From a virus: a stretch of 38,789 bases of DNA. A model generated the notes under the pieces. The model did not search any database, was not told the DNA's origin, and saw only the letters and a program-made list of their open reading frames with translations. A program made the translations under genes and the position numbers. The stretch lies in IMG/VR virus record IMGVR_UViG_3300025687_000014, positions 1 to 38,789 of that record; one strand, 5' to 3'. This document shows, piece by piece, positions 18,374-24,073 of this stretch. The first letter of the stretch is position 1. Each line of letters begins with the position of its first letter.

Positions 18374-18909
18374 TGGCGTTGACTTACCTTTCATCTCAGA
18401 CAGCTTCCAGTAGTTCAAGCCTAAGTTTCACCAGCGGTATCGACAGCACGTATGACGCTTACGAGTTCCACTTTGTGAACATGCATCCGCAAACCGACAA
18501 TGTAAACTTCACGTTCCAAGTAAACGCTGTCGGGCAAAGTGGGTTCAACGAGGTCATCACCAGCGCATTTTTCAGGGCTTATCAATTAGAGTCGGGCGGT
18601 AGTGCAGGGGTCGATTACCGAACAAGTTTCGACCAAGCGCAGGGGACGGCTTACCAACCTATTTCGGAAGGGGTATACACGTACTCAGACTCGTCGGTTA
18701 GCGGTGTGCTAACGCTCTACGCACCGTCTGATACCACCTATGTGAAGCATTTCTTGTCAAGGCTGAACATGATGGGGGGATCGCCAGTGACAGTAGATAT
18801 GTTCTGCTCCGGTTACATAAACACGACCTCTGCCATTGACGAGATAGATTTCAAAATGTCCAGTGGAAACATAGATGCAGGAACAGTTCACATGTACGGA
18901 GTAAGCTAA
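18373..18909 (+). CDS. Virion surface protein, tandem family member 3
   Basis: 178 residues; third copy of the domain (SGIDSTYDAYEFHFVNMHP, FTFQVNAVGQSGFNE, TSAIDEIDFKMSSGNIDAG). Start overlaps the previous stop (TGATG), stop overlaps the next start (TAATG). Same length as copy 2. Confidence 0.7.
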   Translation: MALTYLSSQTASSSSSLSFTSGIDSTYDAYEFHFVNMHPQTDNVNFTFQVNAVGQSGFNEVITSAFFRAYQLESGGSAGVDYRTSFDQAQGTAYQPISEGVYTYSDSSVSGVLTLYAPSDTTYVKHFLSRLNMMGGSPVTVDMFCSGYINTTSAIDEIDFKMSSGNIDAGTVHMYGVS

Positions 18910-19232
18910 TGCCAACACTTCAAGAATGGAAAACTCAATTCGAGAATGACAACCCTACCCTCACCAAGATGGTGGATGGGGAGTCGATTACGCTCACGCC
19001 AGACGAGTACCAAAAGACCATCAACGAATGGGCGCAGAATTCCTTCAATCAGGAACAAGAAAGAAATGTGCGGGAGAACGGTGGAGTGTCTGCTAACTAC
19101 GCTGCGTACCGCAGGGAAGCCTACGGCTCCGTCAACGACCAGCTAGACATGCAGTACCATGACTCTGTAAACGGCACGACAACATGGCAAGACCACATCG
19201 CAGCGGTCAAAGCTAAGTATCCAAAGCCGTAA
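18909..19232 (+). CDS. Hypothetical helical late protein
   Basis: 107 residues, helical and polar: TLQEWKTQFENDNP at the start, YQKTINEWAQNSFNQEQE in the middle and WQDHIAAVKAKYP at the end. Small proteins of this style follow fibre genes in many marine and freshwater phages. Function unknown. Confidence 0.65.
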   Translation: MPTLQEWKTQFENDNPTLTKMVDGESITLTPDEYQKTINEWAQNSFNQEQERNVRENGGVSANYAAYRREAYGSVNDQLDMQYHDSVNGTTTWQDHIAAVKAKYPKP

Positions 19233-19243
19233 AGGAGAAAACA

Positions 19244-19351
19244 ATGCCTAAAGTTGGAAACAAAAAGTACCCATACACTAAGGCTGGCATGAAGGCAGCT
19301 TCTGCTGCTCGCAAGCGCAAGAAGACCAGCATGATGTCAAGGAAGAAGTAG
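19244..19351 (+). CDS. Small basic phage protein
   Basis: 35 residues, ATG 19244 with AAAGGAG seven bases upstream. It reads MPKVGNKKYPYTKAGMKAAS followed by a Lys/Arg tail. The opening Met-Pro-Lys-Val-Gly-x-Lys-Lys is characteristic of a tiny basic protein widespread in environmental podoviruses. It probably binds DNA or another acidic partner; function not known. Confidence 0.75.
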   Translation: MPKVGNKKYPYTKAGMKAASAARKRKKTSMMSRKK

Positions 19352-19636
19352 TTGGCTACTAAAGACTCAAGACTAAAACGTGCTGGTGTATCCGGTTACA
19401 ACAAACCTAAGCGCACACCTAGCCACCCTACTAAGTCGCATGTAGTTGTGGCGAAGTCTGGTGACAAAATAAAGACCATTCGCTTCGGACAGCAGGGCGT
19501 GTCCGGTGCAGGCAAGAACCCTACGACTGCGAAACAAAAGGCTAGGAAGAAGTCTTACTACGCCAGGCATAACGCACAAGACCCGAATCCAAGTAAACTA
19601 AGTGCTAGGTATTGGTCACACAAAGTAAAGTGGTGA
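19352..19636 (+). CDS. Basic phage protein of the RFG...ARYWS..VKW type
   Basis: 94 residues from TTG 19352, the codon right after the previous stop, with AGGA eight bases upstream. It is strongly basic. The region KTIRFGQQGVSGAGKN, then YARHN and SARYWSHKVKW at the end, is a conserved pattern of a small protein family found in phages and large DNA viruses. Function unknown; packaging or DNA binding is a guess. Confidence 0.7.
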   Translation: MATKDSRLKRAGVSGYNKPKRTPSHPTKSHVVVAKSGDKIKTIRFGQQGVSGAGKNPTTAKQKARKKSYYARHNAQDPNPSKLSARYWSHKVKW

Positions 19637-19639
19637 TAT

Positions 19640-19819
19640 ATGGAAGTACGTGTAAACGACAGTGATCGCAACCGCATCATTCAGCAGTTGTCAGCAGAGA
19701 ACGCTGAACTCAAAGTAATCAACGCAGCACTCAGTCGCACGATTACTGAGATGGAAATGGCGCAGGCTGCTGAAGCGGAAGCGGAAAAGAAGCCTCAGAA
19801 AACTAGGAAAGACAAGTAA
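19640..19819 (+). CDS. Small coiled-coil protein
   Basis: 59 residues. The centre is a coiled coil (IIQQLSAENAELKVINAALS), with an acidic then a basic tail. Similar short coiled-coil proteins lie next to the basic proteins in related environmental phages. Function unknown. Confidence 0.65.
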   Translation: MEVRVNDSDRNRIIQQLSAENAELKVINAALSRTITEMEMAQAAEAEAEKKPQKTRKDK

Positions 19820-19849
19820 GTAACAAGGGTGCTACTATAAGGGCATTCT

Positions 19850-19984
19850 ATGAAAGCACTATTTCGGAAAACGTGTGGCAGGTGTAATCACAGGTGGTTC
19901 CCTCGTACGACAAGGGAGCCGATAAGATGCCCTTCCTGCAAATCCCCGTACTGGAACAAGGAACGTCAGAGGAAATCTAAATGA
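19850..19984 (+). CDS. Rubredoxin-like zinc-ribbon protein
   Basis: 44 residues: Cys-Gly-Arg-Cys-x-His-x-Trp-x-Pro-Arg, then Cys-Pro-Ser-Cys-Lys-Ser-Pro-Tyr-Trp-Asn. This is a common stand-alone zinc ribbon of bacteria, archaea and phages. Its stop overlaps the next ATG (ATGA). A TATAAG sequence 15 bases upstream might be a -10 element, but no good -35 accompanies it. Confidence 0.75.
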   Translation: MKALFRKTCGRCNHRWFPRTTREPIRCPSCKSPYWNKERQRKSK

Positions 19985-20325
19985 CAGCCAATCCAGAGAC
20001 ACCAGAAACCAACAACCCTGAAGAGGAAGTTGTTGAGGCTGCTCCGAAGAAGCCTGTGCGTAAGCGCAAGCCAGCAGCAAAGAAGCCCACTGCTAAAAAG
20101 CCTGCTGAGAAACCCGCATCTCCAGAAGAGGTTGCCGCTCAATTCAAAAAAGGCATTGATGAGGCAAAGGAAAAGTTTGTTGATGCCACTGTTGAGCCAG
20201 CCAAGGAAGTAGTCAATACGTGGGCTGCTATCGCTGACTACGCCGCTGACTACGCAGTGAACGCCAAAGACGGTGTGCGTGGCTGGTGGGATGGCTTCAT
20301 CGGCAACAAGAAGAAGGACGAGTAA
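19981..20325 (+). CDS. Lys/Pro/Ala-rich protein with C-terminal amphipathic helices
   Basis: 114 residues. Residues 22-46 are a histone-H1-like run of Lys-Lys-Pro and Ala-Lys-Lys-Pro units; residues 47-105 are amphipathic helix (VAAQFKKGIDEAKEKF, WAAIADYAADYAVNAKDG) ending in GWWDGFIG. It could bind membrane surface or nucleic acid. It is the first gene of a chain of short overlapping genes that leads into the TatC gene. Confidence 0.65.
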   Translation: MTANPETPETNNPEEEVVEAAPKKPVRKRKPAAKKPTAKKPAEKPASPEEVAAQFKKGIDEAKEKFVDATVEPAKEVVNTWAAIADYAADYAVNAKDGVRGWWDGFIGNKKKDE

Positions 20326-20489
20326 TGCATCCTCTCGGCTGGCTGCTCAAGTATTTCTTGATGGCTCTTCTCGGTGCTGTTACTGCTGACAAGGCAATGA
20401 ACATGGTCTTTGAAATGGGGGAACCCTGGCGGGGGATTTTGTTTCGTGGCGGTGGGAACAGTGATCGGGACGATGGGGATGATGCGTAA
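20325..20489 (+). CDS. Small membrane protein
   Basis: 54 residues; ATG 20325 overlaps the previous stop (TAATG). One hydrophobic segment near residues 5-20 (GWLLKYFLMALLGAVTA), then MNMVFEMGEPWRGILF and a very acidic tail. Possibly one membrane helix plus a re-entrant part. Role unknown; member of the terminal membrane-protein module. Confidence 0.6.
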   Translation: MHPLGWLLKYFLMALLGAVTADKAMNMVFEMGEPWRGILFRGGGNSDRDDGDDA

Positions 20490-20586
20490 CACACTTATGT
20501 CTATTCGCGGATACCGCCGAAAAGTCTTCGGTCGGGTAAACAAGTTGGCTGCACTCAGCAGATTTAGCAGCCGAAAGGAATTGTAG
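20479..20586 (+). CDS. Small basic protein
   Basis: 35 residues (MMRNTLMSIRGYRRKV and onward), strongly basic, overlapping the end of the previous gene. A G-rich stretch (GGGACGATGGGG) precedes the start. Kept because it fills the space between two coupled genes exactly; the short length leaves doubt. Confidence 0.45.
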   Translation: MMRNTLMSIRGYRRKVFGRVNKLAALSRFSSRKEL

Positions 20587-20588
20587 AT

Positions 20589-20732
20589 ATGTTTGGAGAC
20601 CCGATGATTATGGTCGGTGCAGGAATCATGTTGGCAATTATTGCCATAGCGTTCCTGTTCAGACTGTATAAGCGGTTTGAGGCGAGAGCCGTAGCCAACG
20701 CAGAGAAAAAGTCTTCCAGCAAGACTGCGTAA
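20589..20732 (+). CDS. Single-span membrane protein, possible TatA-like partner
   Basis: 47 residues: MFGDPMIMVGAGIMLAIIAI, then AFLFRLYKRFEARAVANAEKK and a short polar tail. One short N-terminal membrane helix (about 6-24) is followed directly by an amphipathic basic helix, the overall plan of TatA, and the opening Met-Phe-Gly also occurs in actinobacterial TatA. However, the conserved Phe-Gly before the amphipathic helix is not present. It ends three bases before the TatC gene. The TatA reading depends largely on that adjacency. Confidence 0.45.
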   Translation: MFGDPMIMVGAGIMLAIIAIAFLFRLYKRFEARAVANAEKKSSSKTA

Positions 20733-20735
20733 CTT

Positions 20736-21599
20736 ATGTCAGCCTCGTGGTACGACCGAGGTTATAGTGTTGGACAAAGATGGCGGTGGACGCTTTTACT
20801 AGCGACTGCCGCTTTCTTTATTGGCGCACTTTCAACCTTCTACTGGCACAACGAAGTCTTCGGGTTTCTTCTCGCCCCCGCTGACAACAAGTTGTCTCCG
20901 TTCGATGGCAAGCCGATTGTCACTGCTCCGACTACTATGTTCGGGGCTACTCTTAGCCTTGCTGTACTTGGCGGGAAACTACTTGCGTTTCCGTTTATCT
21001 TCGTTGGTGCGCTCAGTCTTCTGAAACCGCTTGCCCCTCGTGACTGGTGGCGCAGGTTCGTGGCAATCAACGCTGTGGTAGCACTGTTCCTGTTCATCTT
21101 GGGTGACGTGTTCGTGTACTACGTGATGATGCCAGTCAGCATGAGGTTCTTACTGTCGTTCGGCACAGACATCGTTGAACCAGTCATTACCCTCAACGCC
21201 TACATGGAGTTGCTGTTCGCTCTGTTCAAGTGGATTGGAATTGTGTTTATGATTCCGCTGTTTATGAACGTGTTAGCAAGAATGGGGTGGCTGTCTTACG
21301 AGCGAGCCAGGGGGTTCTACAGGGTTGGGTTCTTGTTGACAGCGTTCTTCTCTGCATTGATCTCTCCAGGGTTAGACCCAACGCTGACCGTTATGGTTGC
21401 CGTGCCAATGTATGCACTGTACCTAGTAGGACTGGGTTCTGTGTGGGCGATAGACCCATCAGCAGGGAACTATCTGTGGGTAAAGACCTTTGACGGTTGG
21501 AGAGAGGCTGTCTGGAGCAAGTGGCTACGTTTCTGGAGACTGCCCGAACGCCTTGGCTACTGGTTGGCAGACAAGATTGCCAATGTATTCTCACGATGA
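20736..21599 (+). CDS. tatC: TatC-like twin-arginine translocase subunit
   Basis: 287 residues with about six membrane spans. TatC landmarks in order: IVTAPTTMFG (61-70), a hydrophobic helix with Pro86, the loop at 98-107, GDVFVYYVMMP (123-133), Tyr156, FMIPL (171-175), RARGFYRVG (190-198), ISPGLDPT (209-216, with the conserved Asp214) and VAVPMYALYL (221-230). Cellular TatC passes folded proteins carrying twin-arginine signals. Here residues needed for signal-peptide binding appear lost: Glu of the Phe-Glu-x-Pro motif is Met172, and the N-terminal His-Leu-x-Glu-Leu-Arg is missing. The C-terminus is about 40 residues longer than usual, with a Trp/Arg-rich tail. It may modify host export, anchor an envelope complex or serve lysis. 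Fold assignment is strong, activity open. Confidence 0.85.
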   Translation: MSASWYDRGYSVGQRWRWTLLLATAAFFIGALSTFYWHNEVFGFLLAPADNKLSPFDGKPIVTAPTTMFGATLSLAVLGGKLLAFPFIFVGALSLLKPLAPRDWWRRFVAINAVVALFLFILGDVFVYYVMMPVSMRFLLSFGTDIVEPVITLNAYMELLFALFKWIGIVFMIPLFMNVLARMGWLSYERARGFYRVGFLLTAFFSALISPGLDPTLTVMVAVPMYALYLVGLGSVWAIDPSAGNYLWVKTFDGWREAVWSKWLRFWRLPERLGYWLADKIANVFSR

Positions 21600-21691
21600 G
21601 ATTCCCACGCTGGCTGCTAGACCTGCTGTTACTGGCAGCCGTGTACGGCATTGCTGCGTACTGGGGAGTCTACGTCTGCGAGTGGTGCTGA
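21596..21691 (+). CDS. Tiny membrane protein
   Basis: 31 residues; ATG overlaps the TatC stop (ATGA). MRFPRWLLDLLLLAAVYGIA plus a short AYWGVYVCEWC end gives one membrane helix with a positive N-terminus. Coupling to tatC suggests a joint function. It could be a holin-like or Tat-accessory peptide; nothing distinguishes these. Confidence 0.55.
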   Translation: MRFPRWLLDLLLLAAVYGIAAYWGVYVCEWC

Positions 21692-21695
21692 AGCC

Positions 21696-21782
21696 ATGTG
21701 GCAACACGAACGCCTGATACTACGGCTACTGGCTGTGGTTTTTTTGGCGTATTTGCTGTGGTCATTTGGCGCAATCGACTAG
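21696..21782 (+). CDS. Tiny membrane protein
   Basis: 28 residues (MWQHERLILRLLAVVFLAYL and onward), one membrane helix. It begins four bases after the previous gene and is the last rightward gene. Its stop shares a CTAG with the stop of the convergent leftward gene at 21779-21874. Confidence 0.5.
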   Translation: MWQHERLILRLLAVVFLAYLLWSFGAID

Positions 21783-21874
21783 GTAACTGCCATGATTACC
21801 ATGATGACTGGTAGTGCCAACAGGATTGCCCCAGCTAACAGGGTCATCACGTAGGACTCTATCTTGCGGTTCAC
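21779..21874 (-). CDS. Tiny membrane protein, leftward
   Basis: 31 residues from GTG 21874, supported by a strong AGGAG seven bases upstream. After MNRKIESYV there is one continuous membrane helix (LLAGAILLALPVIMVIMAV). It lies beyond the terminator-like hairpin at 21899-21941, so it would depend on readthrough. Stop shared with the convergent gene through CTAG. Confidence 0.5.
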   Translation of the reverse strand: MNRKIESYVMTLLAGAILLALPVIMVIMAVT

Positions 21875-21892
21875 GTGGTTACTCCTGTCTAC

Positions 21893-21941
21893 AGAAAACC
21901 CCTCGGAGCGCGGATTGGAGATGACGCTGCTCAACGAGGGG
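21893..21941 (-). terminator. Terminator of the leftward early operon
   Basis: CCCCTCG (21899-21905) pairs with CGAGGGG (21935-21941), GAGC with GCTC and GCG with CGC, giving 14 pairs with two small bulges and a 12-base loop. Read leftward, the stem is followed by TTTTCTG. It lies 68 bases after the RusA gene, between converging transcripts. Confidence 0.75.
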
Positions 21942-22008
21942 CTTCCAAATACGTACGCCCCGTCCTACAAAGGCGCACACCAACAGAGTACCACGGCTTA
22001 CGTTTCCC

Positions 22009-22428
22009 CTACCAACTGATTGACACTTCGACCCTTTCAGAACCACGAGGGCATCGCCACTTTTGCATCGTTATCGTGTCCACCTGGTTGTCGTCAGTCC
22101 ACAAGCCAGCCTCAGAGAGAGCGTCCTCGGTGTGCGACAGTAGGTTCTTCAGGTCAGGCTTCTCCGTGTGGTCTCCGACGCTGCCAGCCTTGTATTTCGG
22201 GGTGTTCTTCTGCCACGGCAAGTAGAAGTTGTAGTCCGCCCGTACTGGTTTGCCAGCAGGAATCGGAAACTGGTCGTTGCCTGCTTCCAACATTGCAAAG
22301 AACGCAGCGTCTACGACCTTCTTCTTCCATTGCTTCACCGCTGGCACATTGAACATGCCTCGGCGGTTAGCCCGTATGCGTGGTCGCTGAGTTGCTGGCA
22401 CGCCCTCTATGGTGAACTCCAGTTTCAT
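22009..22428 (-). CDS. rusA: RusA-like Holliday junction resolvase
   Basis: 139 residues. The family pattern is clear: KPDLKNLLSHTEDALSEAGL (90-109) followed by WTDDNQV (110-116) near the C-terminus, and an N-terminal EGVPATQRPRIRA. RusA enzymes cleave four-way DNA junctions during recombination or before packaging. The usual KPDxDN motif here has Lys (94) at the second Asp position; Asp92, Asp102 and Asp112/113 are kept, so the metal site may differ. ATG overlaps the previous stop (ATGA). It is the last gene before the operon terminator. Confidence 0.9.
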   Translation of the reverse strand: MKLEFTIEGVPATQRPRIRANRRGMFNVPAVKQWKKKVVDAAFFAMLEAGNDQFPIPAGKPVRADYNFYLPWQKNTPKYKAGSVGDHTEKPDLKNLLSHTEDALSEAGLWTDDNQVDTITMQKWRCPRGSERVEVSISW

Positions 22429-22607
22429 CTAGTACCAATCTTTTTATTCGGTACACCCTTCCGTGTACGTTGCCGCACTCCCAAAGGGTAATGCCTCTTC
22501 GTATCCCCGTACTGGTTTACTGGGACTGCTACGTGGCACACAGGGCAGAAGCCACGCTCGATGAACGCTGGTGCTGCTGCCTCATGTGAGCCTTGGCACA
22601 GTCTCAT
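22425..22607 (-). CDS. Small zinc-binding basic protein
   Basis: 60 residues from ATG 22607, which overlaps the previous stop (TAATG). It has FCPVCHVAVPV (one CxxCH knuckle) and an Arg/Lys-rich C-terminus (GVRQRTRKGVPNKK). An upstream-extended frame exists but has poor composition; the coupled ATG is preferred. Possibly nucleic-acid binding. Confidence 0.65.
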   Translation of the reverse strand: MRLCQGSHEAAAPAFIERGFCPVCHVAVPVNQYGDTKRHYPLGVRQRTRKGVPNKKIGTR

Positions 22608-22981
22608 TACGCCTTCATCCTTTGCAGTAATCTGTACTCTTGCGAGTTCGGGTCTTGCCGCCGCTCTTCTACTTCTGCGAAGTGGCGTTCCAGCATGCTT
22701 TCTGAAATCTCGCCCTGTCGCTTGGCGTTCTGCGGTCGCTGCCCGACTCGTATCTCCTGGGCTGCTGAAGCGTGCAGGTATCTCATGGCTGTGTCGAACC
22801 TGTTGATACCTTGTTCCTTCACAGTATCCTCGAAGTCTTCCAGCCACTCGACCGGATACTCTGGAAACTTGTCTACCCACGTTTTCAGTTTCTCGAAGTC
22901 GTGGTTCACCAGCGAACCTTCAGCGTTCAGCTGTATGCCGACATTCTGGAAGCTGGCTAGGGTTGCTTGTGTGAGGTTCAT
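22607..22981 (-). CDS. Hypothetical protein coupled to the base-exchange enzyme
   Basis: 124 residues from ATG 22981, overlapping the stop of the TGT/DpdA-like gene (ATGA). Helical and charged (FEKLKTWVDKFPEYPVEWLEDF, ISESMLERHFAEVEERRQ). No family recognised. The translational coupling to the modification gene makes a related role possible. Confidence 0.6.
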   Translation of the reverse strand: MNLTQATLASFQNVGIQLNAEGSLVNHDFEKLKTWVDKFPEYPVEWLEDFEDTVKEQGINRFDTAMRYLHASAAQEIRVGQRPQNAKRQGEISESMLERHFAEVEERRQDPNSQEYRLLQRMKA

Positions 22982-23592
22982 AGTGCCAACCTTTCTTGCT
23001 GGCTCAATGTTTTCAACCATCCTTCTAGTTTTGGTAAAAGAATGTCAGGAGCGAACACCAAGTAAGTACCATCGGCTGAGTCGTACCCTGACACCGCAGC
23101 AGCTTTAAGTCTGCGCCAACTGTTTACTCGTCCCATGTGCGTCCACTTTCCTTTGTTCTCTGCCTCTACTGCTAACTCGTAGGCTGCTTCGCTGAGTTTC
23201 CATTCAGTCGTTCCACCAATGAACAAGCAATCGAACTCGTCCCACGGAATATCCATGTTCTCTAGTCCGTTCTGTGCAACCAGCGCAGCCCTGTAGCCCT
23301 CTGCACGCAATAGCGGAAACATCGGAAGAGACTTGTCCATTGTTGCTTCTGCATTGCCTACAACGTCTGGGGCTGTGGCAAACAGGCATCGCTTGGAATA
23401 ATCTGCTCGCTCACGCAACCACGCCAGGTATTCTTCTTGGTCGTACTTCTCAGGTTGATTGAAGCAACCCGTATCAGCAGCCCACAGCGTACCGTTGAAG
23501 TCCACCTTGTTACCGATCATAGGTGTAAGCATGTAACCCGTATTCGGGCGACACACCAACGCCTTATTGATTGCGCCAGATAGGTAAATCAT
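22978..23592 (-). CDS. dpdA: TGT/DpdA-like 7-deazaguanine insertase
   Basis: 204 residues. Motifs in order: ADTGCF (39-44, the Asp-Ser/Thr-Gly site), FATAPDVVGN (71-80), VAQNG (105-109), FIGGTTEWK (124-132), HMGRVNS (152-158) and DSADG (171-175). These match the short phage proteins annotated as queuine tRNA-ribosyltransferase and related to DpdA, which exchange guanine in DNA for a 7-deazaguanine. It is much shorter than bacterial Tgt (about 370) and lacks its C-terminal zinc site. It starts inside the transporter gene, with AGGA six bases before ATG 23592. The neighbouring transporter supports a base-salvage role. Confidence 0.85.
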   Translation of the reverse strand: MIYLSGAINKALVCRPNTGYMLTPMIGNKVDFNGTLWAADTGCFNQPEKYDQEEYLAWLRERADYSKRCLFATAPDVVGNAEATMDKSLPMFPLLRAEGYRAALVAQNGLENMDIPWDEFDCLFIGGTTEWKLSEAAYELAVEAENKGKWTHMGRVNSWRRLKAAAVSGYDSADGTYLVFAPDILLPKLEGWLKTLSQQERLAL

Positions 23593-24073
23593 TGCGGTTC
23601 CTGTAAATGTAGAGCGGGATAACGAACGTTAGCGTCATGTATGCCTTACCGACCAATTGACCTTCGATGAACGCAAGGCTACCGAACGCCATCCATAGGA
23701 AGATCACTGAGTCAACGGTCAACCCGCCGATATTGCTGACGGTGATTGCACCCAACCAGTTCCGTTTACGCAGTGGTGAGTAAATAGAGAAATCAACCAA
23801 CTCAGACACGGTAAATGCTGTTGCTGATGCGATTGCAAAAGTTGGCTCAATCCACCAACTCAGGAATCCACCGATAGCAATAGCGACAAGCACCCAATAA
23901 CGACCACCTGATTCATGCAGTAAGTCTCGTAACGTGAATCCTATTCCAGCAAAAAAAACACCAGCTGGTGCTGATAGTCCGAAACCCACCGACACAAACC
24001 CAAACTCTTTTAGTGCTGCGTTTGCCGCAAGAACTGTGCTTGCGAACGCTGCTGCTAGTAATACTCTTACCAC
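23564..24073 (-). CDS. yhhQ: Queuosine-precursor transporter, VUT/YhhQ family
   Basis: 169 residues, about five or six membrane spans. Family motifs: FTLRDLLHE (46-54), ATAFTVSELVDFSIYSPLRKRN (84-105) and SNIGGLTVDSVIF (113-125). YhhQ-type proteins import 7-deazaguanine precursors such as preQ0 and preQ1. GTG start at 24073 with GGAGG seven bases upstream, overlapping the end of the SSB-like gene. It is followed by the DpdA-like gene, so import and insertion are co-expressed. It is shorter than bacterial YhhQ (about 220), as usual in phages. Confidence 0.9.
   Translation of the reverse strand: MVRVLLAAAFASTVLAANAALKEFGFVSVGFGLSAPAGVFFAGIGFTLRDLLHESGGRYWVLVAIAIGGFLSWWIEPTFAIASATAFTVSELVDFSIYSPLRKRNWLGAITVSNIGGLTVDSVIFLWMAFGSLAFIEGQLVGKAYMTLTFVIPLYIYRNRNDLPIWRNQ

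Noticed and set aside
17184-18909. DNA repeat or CRISPR-like array
   Set aside because: The similarity is between three full protein genes, not short identical DNA units; no CRISPR-type spacing occurs anywhere in the window.
19981-20325. TatB subunit
   Set aside because: It lacks an N-terminal membrane helix; it is a Lys/Pro-rich soluble or peripheral protein.
21913-21920. Plus-strand GATTGGAG as another start-associated sequence
   Set aside because: It is the loop of the terminator hairpin, and an ATG follows without spacing.
22425-22880. Longer 151-residue protein upstream of rusA
   Set aside because: The extra N-terminal part is a low-quality Arg/Ala-rich shadow of the overlapping gene; the coupled ATG at 22607 is better.
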